A DNA stretch of 57,439 bases from an uncultured Lachnospiraceae bacterium (GTDB lineage: Bacteria; Bacillota; Clostridia; Lachnospirales; Lachnospiraceae): contig CAMUAR010000018.1 in the NCBI GenBank assembly GCA_947086895.1, positions 1-57,439 of the forward strand. The letters run 5' to 3'. Below, in pieces: positions 36,174-43,888 of this stretch. Position numbers and translations under genes: made by a program. The notes beneath the pieces were generated by a model, which saw only the letters and a program-made list of their open reading frames with translations, was not told the DNA's origin and searched no databases. The stretch's first letter is position 1. Each line of letters begins with the position of its first letter.

Positions 36174-36239
36174 CAAGTTTGTGTCTGCGCTGCATCCACA
36201 AACTTGAATCACACAAAAGCAGCGCAGAAAAGAGGATGT
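36174..36239 (+). promoter_or_regulatory. Pseudoknot-type leader, copy A (fucI)
   Basis: Stem 1 is a perfect 10-bp pairing of CAAGTTTGTG (36174-36183) with CACAAACTTG (36197-36206). Its 13-nt loop contains TGCGCTGC (36186-36193), the exact complement of GCAGCGCA (36219-36226), which ends 4 nt before the AGAGG ribosome site. The 12-nt linker between the stems is A-rich (AATCACACAAAA), as in H-type pseudoknots where it lies along stem 1. The start codon of fucI follows at 36242. It is nearly identical to copy B before the aldo/keto reductase. Confidence 0.75.
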
Positions 36240-36241
36240 TT

Positions 36242-38026
36242 ATGCAGTACCCAAAAATTGGCATTCGCCCTGTAATTGACGGGCGCTGGGGCGGAGTCCG
36301 CGAAAGTCTTGAAGAACAGACCCTTGGAATGGCTCGCGCCGCCGCAGAACTTATCGAAAACAATGTAAAATATCCAGACGGCACAAAAGCGCAGTGCGTA
36401 ATCAGCGAAACCACGATCGGAGGCGGCGCGGAAGCCGCAAAATGCGCGGAACAATTCTCAAAAGAAAATGTTGTTGCAACTTTAAGCGTAACACCGTGCT
36501 GGTGCTACGGCTCAGAAACTTTTGATATGGATCCGCAGACCATCAAGGCAGTGTGGGGATTTAACGGCACAGAACGCCCTGGCGCCGTCTATCTTGCCGC
36601 AGTTATGGCAGCTTACGCTCAAAAAGGACTTCCTGCATTCTCCATCTACGGGCATGATGTACAGGATATGGGAGATCAAAACATTCCTTCGGATGTAGCA
36701 GAAAAAATTATCCGTTTTGCAAATGCTTCTCTATGCGTAGGCTGGATGAAAAATAAATCTTACGTCAACCTTGGCGGCGTCGCTATGGGAATCGCAGGCA
36801 GCTACTGCAACGCGGATATGTTCCAGAAATATTTCGGCATCCGCGCGGAATGGGTGGATATGACAGAAATTCTGCGCAGAATCACGCTTGGAATCTACGA
36901 CGTTGAGGAATATGAAAAGGCACTTTTGTGGATTAAGGAAAACTGCAAAGAAGGCTTTGATTTAAACAGCGGCAAATCCCTCCCGGAAATTATACAAAAA
37001 TCAAAAGTCGTTCCGCCGGAAAAAGACTGGGAATTTATCGCTAAAATGACAATCGTGATCCGCGATATTTTATATGGCAACTCAAAACTTGGCGAGATGG
37101 GCTGGCATGAGGAAGCTCTTGGCAAAAACGCTGTAGCAGGCGGATTCCAGGGACAGAGAAACTGGACAGACTGGCTTCCAAACGCAGATTTTACAGAGGC
37201 AATTATGGCGTCCTCGTTCGACTGGAACGGTCCGAAAGCTCCGACCCCGTTTGCCACGGAAAATGATACGTTAAACGGCGTGGCTATGATGCTTGGAACG
37301 CTGGTCTCCCACACGGCTCCTTGCTTTCATGATGTGCGCACCTACTGGAGTCCAAAAGCATGTGAGCGCGTAACCGGTGTAAAACCGGATGGAATCGCCG
37401 CGGATGGTTTTATTCATTTAATCAATTCTGGGGCAACGGCGTTAGATGGAAGCGGCGCTGCAAAAAATGCGGACGGAAACGGCTGTATGAAACCATTCTG
37501 GGAAATGACAGAAAACGATATCCGCGCCTGCCTTGACGCGACAGACTGGTGCAGGGCAAACTATGAGTACTTTAGAGGCGGTGGATTTTCCAGCCATTTC
37601 CGCTGTAAAGCACAGATGCCTGTCACAATGCTGCGCGTCAATATTATTGATGGCATCGGGCCGGTTCTTCAGATTGCAGAGGGCTATACCGCAGACCTTC
37701 CTGATGAAATTCACAACACCATTGATAAAAGAACGGACCCTTCCTGGCCGACCACATGGTTTGTTCCAAACCTGACCGGCAAAGGAGCCTTTAAAGATGT
37801 TTACAGCGTAATGGCAAACTGGGGTGCCAACCACGGAGTTACCGTTTATGGGCATGTCGGTGCAGATTTCATTACACTTGCCTCCATGCTGCGCATTCCT
37901 GTCGCTATGCACAATGTCGAGGAATCTAAAATTTTCCGGCCACACGCCTGGTCCGCTTTCGGCACAGAAGATATCCAGTCGGCAGATTACCGCGCCTGCG
38001 CAGCTTATGGGTCTTTGTATCAATAA
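36242..38026 (+). CDS. fucI: L-fucose isomerase
   Basis: Mn2+-dependent isomerase (594 aa) converting L-fucose to L-fuculose. The N-terminus [24 protein letters not shown] is typical, and the later [19 protein letters not shown] and [13 protein letters not shown] segments fit the family, which holds its metal with Glu, Asp and His. The ATG at 36242 is chosen over an in-frame start 63 nt upstream because AGAGG precedes it and the family begins at MxYPKIG. The gap from fucU (143 bp) is much longer than the others in the operon and holds a stem-loop and the pseudoknot leader. No kinase for fuculose is present in this window. Confidence 0.96.
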   Translation: MQYPKIGIRPVIDGRWGGVRESLEEQTLGMARAAAELIENNVKYPDGTKAQCVISETTIGGGAEAAKCAEQFSKENVVATLSVTPCWCYGSETFDMDPQTIKAVWGFNGTERPGAVYLAAVMAAYAQKGLPAFSIYGHDVQDMGDQNIPSDVAEKIIRFANASLCVGWMKNKSYVNLGGVAMGIAGSYCNADMFQKYFGIRAEWVDMTEILRRITLGIYDVEEYEKALLWIKENCKEGFDLNSGKSLPEIIQKSKVVPPEKDWEFIAKMTIVIRDILYGNSKLGEMGWHEEALGKNAVAGGFQGQRNWTDWLPNADFTEAIMASSFDWNGPKAPTPFATENDTLNGVAMMLGTLVSHTAPCFHDVRTYWSPKACERVTGVKPDGIAADGFIHLINSGATALDGSGAAKNADGNGCMKPFWEMTENDIRACLDATDWCRANYEYFRGGGFSSHFRCKAQMPVTMLRVNIIDGIGPVLQIAEGYTADLPDEIHNTIDKRTDPSWPTTWFVPNLTGKGAFKDVYSVMANWGANHGVTVYGHVGADFITLASMLRIPVAMHNVEESKIFRPHAWSAFGTEDIQSADYRACAAYGSLYQ

Positions 38027-38031
38027 CAGCG

Positions 38032-38088
38032 GAATTTGTACTGGAGCATCACAAATTCAGATTGCGCACATTGCTTCAGTATTAGGAG
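38032..38088 (+). promoter_or_regulatory. Pseudoknot-type leader, copy F (137-aa gene)
   Basis: Stem 1 pairs GAATTTGT (38032-38039) with ACAAATTC (38051-38058), 8 bp. The 11-nt loop begins with ACTGGAGC (38040-38047), complementary to GCTTCAGT (38073-38080) over 8 bp with one G-U. That partner ends 3 nt before the AGGAG site (38084-38088), and the ATG follows at 38095. Stem 2 differs fully from copies A and B yet keeps pairing, while the TTTGT/ACAAA stem core and the GCATC before the 3' arm are shared. Confidence 0.7.
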
Positions 38089-38094
38089 ATTATT

Positions 38095-38508
38095 ATGCAG
38101 TTACACAAAATCGTACAAAGAGATCTCACGGAAACAGAGACAAAAACAATACAGCATTTTCAATATTATTACGACAGCAAAAAATGTTTTGCACTGATCG
38201 GCGATTATGTCGTTGCTGTATTATCGGATGATAATTCCGGCAGTCTGGAAAAACTATCGCAGGAAGCACTCGACAATATGTCACAAGTTTTAAATACCCC
38301 GCCGGATTTTACCACCTATGTTATGGACGACATGTTTGGTCTGGTGACAATGCATTATGGAATACATGCGGTAAGTTCAAATCCATTGTCCAAGGAAGAG
38401 ATTTCCTCAGACAAAGTGGAGATCGCCACGGCTCTCACGATAAGAAGTCTTTGTTTAAACGCTTGTGAATCCGCCAATATTATTGCAATAATCGACGAAG
38501 AACTCTAA
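38095..38508 (+). CDS. Hypothetical acidic protein of the fuc operon
   Basis: A 137-aa protein I cannot assign. It is acidic (DDNSGSLEKLSQEALDN, YVMDDMFGLVTMHYG, IIAIIDEEL) with no membrane segment or signal peptide. The first half alternates beta-strand-like stretches (CFALIGDYVVAVLSD); the second half looks helical. It begins 68 bp after fucI with AGGAG 6 nt before the ATG and its own pseudoknot-type leader, so it is probably translated with the fuc genes. The 94-bp palindrome at 38586 ends the operon. Confidence 0.65.
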   Translation: MQLHKIVQRDLTETETKTIQHFQYYYDSKKCFALIGDYVVAVLSDDNSGSLEKLSQEALDNMSQVLNTPPDFTTYVMDDMFGLVTMHYGIHAVSSNPLSKEEISSDKVEIATALTIRSLCLNACESANIIAIIDEEL

Positions 38509-38585
38509 ACTAACTTATGCCAGAGAAAAACCAGGCAGAACTTTAAACTTTGTTTGTACAGACAAATTATAATTTAAAAACAAAG

Positions 38586-38679
38586 ACTGCTGCAAAACAG
38601 TGTTTTTCCAGCAACACACAGTATTTTATCAAATCATATTTTACTGTATATTGCAGAACTAACGCTATTTTGCAGCAGT
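38586..38679. repeat. 94-bp palindromic repeat, copy 1
   Basis: Terminal arms ACTGCTGCAAAA and TTTTGCAGCAGT (12 bp perfect) enclose an imperfectly palindromic centre. Its reverse complement aligns along the whole length with the 94-bp element at 57074-57167. Here it lies between the convergent ends of the 137-aa gene and GH43, where it could stop transcription both ways. It looks like a REP/MITE-type extragenic repeat without its own gene. Confidence 0.75.
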
Positions 38680-38700
38680 TTTAAACTGTTTTAATCCTAT

Positions 38701-41205
38701 TTAATTTTCTTTTGTCACAGAAAACATATCGATCTGCGTCGGCGAAAAATAACAGCGGACTCCTGCCGCGCCATTGAGAAACGGTCTTGCAGAATCTTCA
38801 TATTCCATCAGCACCTGTCCATCCAAACTTACGGTAAGCTTTGTCCCAACTGCGGAAACTTCTAAATTATAATTCTGATCTTTTACAACCGTGACCTGCA
38901 CTTCTTTTAGTACTTCCATACGGTAATTTATTTTTGCTAAAATCAATCGTTCCTCTTGCAGTCCTACATAATACCCCTGAAGGAAATATGTCCCGGCGGA
39001 CGCGCTGTTTCCTGCTCCTCCAAGCGCTGGATTGCTCGCTCTTATCAGAACTCCTGCATCCATGGTTTTATCCAAAAACTTAAACTCTGCTTTTACGGTA
39101 TAATCTCCCCAGTGTTCACTGCCATAAAGCCGTTTCCCAGTAGAGGAAGCCTCCTCATTGAGGATCAAAGCTCCGTCTTTGATGCGCCACTTTCCATCAA
39201 AATAGATGTAATCATCCAAAATAGAATCATAAGTAAGCATTAGATCTTTTACTGCTTCGCTTTTGGAAAGTGCAAATTCAGAAACTGCTATCTCTCCTTT
39301 TTTTGCCTGAATGCGCAGTACAGCGCTTCCTTCGCTTAGTGCAATCCCCCGCAGACAGCTTGTTTTATAAGATGTGGCGGCTTCGGTTGAATGCAATGTT
39401 TCTTCGGCTATCGGTTTGCCATCTATAAAAATCTGATAGTCTGCCTGCTGATCTGCGGCGTAAAAAATACGAAAATCATACCTTCCGCTTTCTGCAATTC
39501 GAATTTTATAATCTGCATAATCTCCTTCTTTTAACAGAATGCTTTCGGTATTTTTTTCTCCATGTACCGTCTCTAACCGAGTGCTGCTCTCTTTATAAGA
39601 AATTCCGTCAACTATACCTGGAACCGGCTTTTCATAAGTACATGCCCCGCTTCCTCCCGAATCATTGGAACCGCCGATAAATCCAAAAAAAGCATCTCCA
39701 TCTTCTGAAAAATACCCGATTTTTCCCCCGGATAAACCGCTTGTAAATTTTCCTGCAAGCCTGTCGTTAAAATACAGCACATACTGTTCTTTTAACTTTT
39801 CTATCTGAAATGCCTGAAGCGCAGAAAAATCGATATCCTCCCCAAAACTTCCTTTTAGCTCAAATTCTTTTTCTGTTTTTTCTCCTTGTTCCACCAGTTC
39901 AATTACCACGCTCTGCCGATCTTTTGAAAGACAAAACCGCCCGTAATTGTTTTCATCCTGATAACCAAAAATTCCTCCGAATCTTCCAGACGCACTGCTG
40001 CCACGAACATGATATTCTGCTGTAAATTGATCGGCAAGCTGTTTTTCTGACAATATAGAACCATCTTTTATCGAAAGCCCCCGCCCTGTCACAGAAGCAT
40101 TTTTGCAATTCCATCCTTCCAGATCCTCTTTCACCTCAAAATAAGCGTAAAGAAAAGGCATCTTCGGCGCTTGTTGGGCAGTGGTTGTCGGTCCTAATAC
40201 TTTCATTGTATCCCCGTGAAAAATAATGCGGTCAATATTCATTTCACGTTTTGGCATTCCTTCCACCGCATGACCAGTCAATGTGTGATAGACAAGATAA
40301 TAGCTGTCAAGATCCGGTCCCTTTACCGTGGAGCTATGTCCGATTCCTACAGGATCGTTAAGCGCATGAACAAGAACCGGATTATTTTCGCCTGGATTAA
40401 ATTTTTCTGGGCTGTCCCCCGCGCCGTAATTGATGCGATAGCCTTTGCTAAATACATGATTTCCCGTGTATGTTAAAAAATATGCCCCGTCGTGGAAAAC
40501 TACCATCGGTCCTTCGGTCCAGCCGTCCATAAAAGCGTTTACCATAAGTTTTATCGGGCTGATCTGATTTGGTGCGCTCATTTCATGAGCGACAATGCCA
40601 TCGTCGCTTGCATGATAAAAATACCACTTTCCATTATGATCGATAAATACCGAGCCGTCAATGGAAAATCCTAGGTTATCTGAAATTACCTGAAATGGTC
40701 CTGTCGGAGAAGAACTGCTCAGCACATAATGCCCGTTTCCTGCCGGAGAAGTGTACATATAAAACATTCCATTATAATAGACCACTTCTGGAGCATAAGC
40801 ACCTTTTGTCACGGGTTCTTCCGTGCAAAAGCCTTCATAATGCCATGTTGCCAAATCTCCAGAGCTAAAACATTTTACTCCCGCATGAGTATCTCTTGTA
40901 CTCATATATAGATAGTATGTCCCATTGTACCGCATCACATAAGGATCGCCGGTTCCGTAATCATACCAGGTATCTTTTCTTATGCTCTCGATTGGATTTT
41001 TCAGTTCGGTCTGCCCTATACTTTCCCTCCAAGCAGAAATTTCCTCCGGCACGCTATTATTGTTATCTGAATTATTTTCATCAAAATCTTTTTCTTCCAC
41101 CGGTTTTTCCTCCTGCTCTTCCCTTTTTAAATCCCTGTCCTGACATCCGCCAAGGCAGGATACTACCACAGCCCACAACAATAAAAGATATCGAACTTTT
41201 TTCAT
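38701..41205 (-). CDS. GH43-family glycosidase lipoprotein with carbohydrate-binding modules
   Basis: An 834-aa surface lipoprotein. A signal peptide ends in the lipobox LGGC (Cys about residue 21). A GH43 five-blade propeller follows (about 60-350): base Asp in DPYVMRYNGTYYLYMS, modulator Asp in SIDGSVFIDHNGKWYFYHA and acid Glu in DGWTEGPMVVFHDG. Then come a jelly-roll domain, a CBM6-like module (about 530-650) and a C-terminal concanavalin-like domain (about 655-834; GDYTVKAEFKFLDK, TYFLQGYYVGLQ). It likely cuts arabinosyl or xylosyl links outside the cell (inference). The ATG at 41205 follows GGAAGGAAG, the last unit of a tandem repeat. Last gene of the large operon. Confidence 0.85.
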   Translation of the reverse strand: MKKVRYLLLLWAVVVSCLGGCQDRDLKREEQEEKPVEEKDFDENNSDNNNSVPEEISAWRESIGQTELKNPIESIRKDTWYDYGTGDPYVMRYNGTYYLYMSTRDTHAGVKCFSSGDLATWHYEGFCTEEPVTKGAYAPEVVYYNGMFYMYTSPAGNGHYVLSSSSPTGPFQVISDNLGFSIDGSVFIDHNGKWYFYHASDDGIVAHEMSAPNQISPIKLMVNAFMDGWTEGPMVVFHDGAYFLTYTGNHVFSKGYRINYGAGDSPEKFNPGENNPVLVHALNDPVGIGHSSTVKGPDLDSYYLVYHTLTGHAVEGMPKREMNIDRIIFHGDTMKVLGPTTTAQQAPKMPFLYAYFEVKEDLEGWNCKNASVTGRGLSIKDGSILSEKQLADQFTAEYHVRGSSASGRFGGIFGYQDENNYGRFCLSKDRQSVVIELVEQGEKTEKEFELKGSFGEDIDFSALQAFQIEKLKEQYVLYFNDRLAGKFTSGLSGGKIGYFSEDGDAFFGFIGGSNDSGGSGACTYEKPVPGIVDGISYKESSTRLETVHGEKNTESILLKEGDYADYKIRIAESGRYDFRIFYAADQQADYQIFIDGKPIAEETLHSTEAATSYKTSCLRGIALSEGSAVLRIQAKKGEIAVSEFALSKSEAVKDLMLTYDSILDDYIYFDGKWRIKDGALILNEEASSTGKRLYGSEHWGDYTVKAEFKFLDKTMDAGVLIRASNPALGGAGNSASAGTYFLQGYYVGLQEERLILAKINYRMEVLKEVQVTVVKDQNYNLEVSAVGTKLTVSLDGQVLMEYEDSARPFLNGAAGVRCYFSPTQIDMFSVTKEN

Positions 41206-41206
41206 A

Positions 41207-41300
41207 CTTCCTTCCATTCTGCCCTGTAAGCTCCCTTCATTCTGCCCTGCAATCTCCCTTTATTCTGCCTTGCAATCTTCCTTTTCTTCCGCCTTATAAG
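41207..41300 (-). repeat. Four tandem 23-24-bp repeats before GH43
   Basis: Units 41207-41230, 41231-41253, 41254-41276 and 41277-41300 share a CTYCCTT-(C/T)ATTCTGCC(C/T)TGCAAT pattern; the last is degenerate. On the minus strand each unit carries a purine-rich GAAGGGAG or GGAAG tract, so the GH43 ribosome site is repeated several times upstream of the start codon. Confidence 0.75.
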
Positions 41301-41361
41301 CAGTATTTTTATCTGCTGGATTTTTTTAACGTGCATCACAAATTCCGGGGATTTTGTTTTC

Positions 41362-42225
41362 TTATTTAATTCCCGAATGAGCCATTGTGTTCATTACCTG
41401 GCTCTGCAAAATAACAAACAGCAGAATATTCGGCAAAAACATAATCAAAGATGCTGCTGCGGCAATTCCCTGCCCCGCCACAGTCGCATTTGCATTTACC
41501 AGGGTACTCATATAAAACGCCAATGTTCTCATGCTCTCTCTGGAAGTAAACATACTTGAAGTTTCAATATTTCCCCAGACCTGCTGAAATGATAAAATGC
41601 AGGTAGTTGCAATCGCGGGCTTAATCAACGGCAAAATCACTTTTCGGTAGATTACAAACTTACCCGCGCCGTCCACAACCGCCGCTTCCATCAGTTCATT
41701 CGGCACCTGGTCGATAAACTGTTTTACCAAAAACATTCCTACCGGCATTGCAACCAAAGGCAATGTATGCGCGAAATAAGTATCCATAATCCTGATCTTA
41801 TCAATCACCAAATACCTTGGAATCAAAACGGCAGCCGGAACAAACATCATGGAAATCGTGTTGATTTCAAACAAAAGTTTTTTCCCTTTAAATTCGAGCT
41901 TTGACAATGCAAACCCCGCCATAGAGCCGACAAGTATATTTAATGTGACGACAAAAAACGTTGTCAAAAAACTGTTGAGTGCATAGCGGCCGATGGATAC
42001 AATCGATTCTGACGAAACTTTTGCCAGATCTCTAAAATTGTCGATCGTGGGATTCTCCACCACAAATTTGGGCGGAAACGCATACAGCTCGCTTAATGGC
42101 TTGAAAGCATGGTTTATTATGTAGACAATCGGCAGTGCCATAAATAAAGCCAATGGTATTAGTACAATATAAAACTTCACTTGATCTTTATGGAATCCTT
42201 TTGGGTTAATTGTAATGCCTTTCAT
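41362..42225 (-). CDS. Carbohydrate ABC transporter permease (MalG type)
   Basis: A 287-aa inner-membrane permease with six predicted helices. The EAA loop that contacts the ATPase is ELMEAAVVDGAGKFVIYRKVILPLIKPA. MalG-type proteins pair with a MalF-type partner. The ATG at 42225 has GGAGG 12 nt upstream; an in-frame TTG lies 18 nt earlier. It is separated from the other permease genes by the lipoprotein solute-binding gene, which is unusual. No ATP-binding subunit is in this operon, so a shared MsmK/UgpC-type ATPase elsewhere is likely. Confidence 0.92.
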   Translation of the reverse strand: MKGITINPKGFHKDQVKFYIVLIPLALFMALPIVYIINHAFKPLSELYAFPPKFVVENPTIDNFRDLAKVSSESIVSIGRYALNSFLTTFFVVTLNILVGSMAGFALSKLEFKGKKLLFEINTISMMFVPAAVLIPRYLVIDKIRIMDTYFAHTLPLVAMPVGMFLVKQFIDQVPNELMEAAVVDGAGKFVIYRKVILPLIKPAIATTCILSFQQVWGNIETSSMFTSRESMRTLAFYMSTLVNANATVAGQGIAAAASLIMFLPNILLFVILQSQVMNTMAHSGIK

Positions 42226-42256
42226 AAATAAACCAGCCTCCAAACATTATTTATTC

Positions 42257-43705
42257 TTAATTTCCAAACTGACGAATCCACTCGTCCTTCAATTCGTTCG
42301 CCTTTTTTGTCAGCTCTGCGGCGATATCTGCAGGCGCGAGTTCTCTGCGGTCAAGCTGTCCAAAAATATCATTGTCGTTGCACCAGGCAGTAAACTGGTC
42401 GTAGCCAGGTGCTACCGGACTGCAGTGCGGAATAATATTGGTCAAATGATCGTACAGCGCGTGAAAATCTTCCCGATCTGTAAATCCTTTCACTGCATCC
42501 CACGCTTCTTTATTTGTGGAAACAGGCATGCGGGATACCGCAGTAAGACCAGCTTCCTTGTAACCTTCATAGCGGTTTAACACGCCTTCTTTTCCCCATG
42601 AAGTCCATTTCTGAAGTTCCCATGCCTCTCTTGGATGTTTTGTGCTGGCAGCAATTACACCATAGTCAACAATCGCTATCTGCTGTCCGGTCGGGCCTGC
42701 CGGCTGCGGATAATACAGCCATTCATTTCCTGTCTGAGCAGTGTAAGTATCTTCAAATGCCGCAATCGTCCATGTCCAGTCAAAATGCATTGCCGTTCTG
42801 CCGTAAGCTGGCGGCCACGCGCCCTCATCGCCAAGGAAACGCAATTTGTCCTCCGCCGGTTCCCACTCGCACACATCATCGTCAATCCAGTCCAGACGCA
42901 GGTTGTAAGCATCAATCCAAGTCTGGTCAAAATGATACTCCGTGCCATCCCAGCCGCGCAGAGACTGTCCGGCATTATACTGACCTATAAAATAATCCGC
43001 ATAATTTGGGTTGGAAGTTCCGAAATAAAATTCGTCTGGGTGTGTTATCCGCTCTGCAATTTCCTTAAATTCGTCGATCGTCCAATCATAAGACGGCAGA
43101 GGTTCATTGTAATTTTCAAAATAAGTCTTATTTAAAAATACAAGATACGGGAACATTACCGTAGGCATACTGTACAATTTTCCATTGATTTTTGCCGCAT
43201 CCACCATGGAAGGATAAACTTCCTTCGCATCCGGGTCATTCTGATAAAATTCTGTAACATCAAGCGCCCACTCGTTTGCGACTGCATTTGTCACACTGTG
43301 AACCCAGAATACATCCGGCAGAGAACCTGTTGACGCCAAACTTACCAGACCGTCCTCCCACGCTGCCGCATCCACCTCGACAAACTCAACCTTAATATTT
43401 GGATACGCATTCATAAACGCTGCAATCTGTTTGTCTCTCGCTTCTTTTTCTCCCTTTTCTGCAAGCCCCCAGCACGCATAAGTAAGCGTAATCTCCTCGG
43501 TTGTCATCGGAGGCAGACCCGTTTCTTGTGGGTTTTCTTCCTTTTTGCCCTCGTCTTCGGACGAGTTATTATCCTTTTCCCCCGCACTTGTAGGAGAGCT
43601 GCTTGGCTTTGTATCTTCCTTCGGTTGCTCCTCTTTTCCGCATCCGGCAAACAGCATAGCCGACATAGATAATGTAAGTGACAATGCAATCCATCTTTTT
43701 TTCAT
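42257..43705 (-). CDS. Extracellular solute-binding lipoprotein
   Basis: A 482-aa sugar-binding protein of an ABC importer. The signal peptide ends in the lipobox FAGC (Cys about residue 20), followed by a Glu/Lys/Ser-rich linker (about 22-55) and a family-1-type binding fold (KIKVEFVEVDAAAWED, GSLPDVFWVHSVTN, SMPTVMFPYLVFLNK). The ATG at 43705 has GGAGG 7 nt upstream; longer in-frame readings run through the structured leader. It has its own complex leader (43711-43856), including a 50-codon upstream frame whose TGA overlaps this ATG. Confidence 0.92.
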   Translation of the reverse strand: MKKRWIALSLTLSMSAMLFAGCGKEEQPKEDTKPSSSPTSAGEKDNNSSEDEGKKEENPQETGLPPMTTEEITLTYACWGLAEKGEKEARDKQIAAFMNAYPNIKVEFVEVDAAAWEDGLVSLASTGSLPDVFWVHSVTNAVANEWALDVTEFYQNDPDAKEVYPSMVDAAKINGKLYSMPTVMFPYLVFLNKTYFENYNEPLPSYDWTIDEFKEIAERITHPDEFYFGTSNPNYADYFIGQYNAGQSLRGWDGTEYHFDQTWIDAYNLRLDWIDDDVCEWEPAEDKLRFLGDEGAWPPAYGRTAMHFDWTWTIAAFEDTYTAQTGNEWLYYPQPAGPTGQQIAIVDYGVIAASTKHPREAWELQKWTSWGKEGVLNRYEGYKEAGLTAVSRMPVSTNKEAWDAVKGFTDREDFHALYDHLTNIIPHCSPVAPGYDQFTAWCNDNDIFGQLDRRELAPADIAAELTKKANELKDEWIRQFGN

Positions 43706-43854
43706 AGTAATCCTCCATTCCGAGAACGTTTCCATTCGAGGAACCGCAAGAGAATGCTGCAAATACAGTTTCTCTTGTCGGATCTGGGCTGATTTGTGAC
43801 GTTCTCGGCACAAACAGCCCTGTGAAAAATAAGTACATCCGCATTATTTTTCAC
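43702..43854 (-). CDS. Possible 50-codon leader ORF overlapping the solute-binding gene start
   Basis: A GTG at 43854 with GGAGG 7 nt upstream (the GGAGGATTGCTGTG context mirrors the real start, GGAGGATTACTATG) opens 50 codons. It ends in TGA (43702-43704), overlapping the ATG of the solute-binding gene as ATGA. Its translation would unwind the hairpins at 43711-43856 and could couple to the downstream gene. The peptide resembles nothing known to me, so chance is not excluded. Confidence 0.35.
   Translation of the reverse strand: MKNNADVLIFHRAVCAENVTNQPRSDKRNCICSILLRFLEWKRSRNGGLL
43711..43819 (-). promoter_or_regulatory. Pseudoknot-type leader, copy D (solute-binding lipoprotein)
   Basis: On the minus strand GGCTGTTTGTG (43819-43809) pairs with CACAAATCAGCC (43798-43787; one bulge). 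The whole 10-nt loop CCGAGAACGT (43808-43799) is complementary to ACGTTCTCGG (43729-43720), which ends 1 nt before ATGGAGGA at the ribosome site. The 57-nt linker holds its own hairpin (about 43779-43744). With no spare loop bases the two pairings may be alternatives, not simultaneous. The TTTGTG/CACAAA stem core matches copies A and B. Confidence 0.6.
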
Positions 43855-43856
43855 AG
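43820..43856 (-). promoter_or_regulatory. 13-bp intercistronic stem-loop
   Basis: CTGTGAAAAATAA (43856-43844 on the minus strand) pairs perfectly with TTATTTTTCACAG (43832-43820), with an 11-nt loop. It directly precedes copy D in the 183-bp gap after the 43889 permease gene. There is no T-tract after it, so RNA processing or protection is more likely than termination. Confidence 0.6.
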
Positions 43857-43888
43857 CAATCCTCCATTTCTGCATTTTGATATACCTC

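Noticed and set aside
41318..41350. GCATCACAAATTC on the plus strand, identical to part of copy F
   Set aside because: The genes here are on the minus strand and the partner arm is missing, so it cannot form the same structure for GH43.
43569..43844. 91-aa frame across the solute-binding start
   Set aside because: It mostly shadows the real gene in another frame; the 50-codon leader frame is the better-supported reading.
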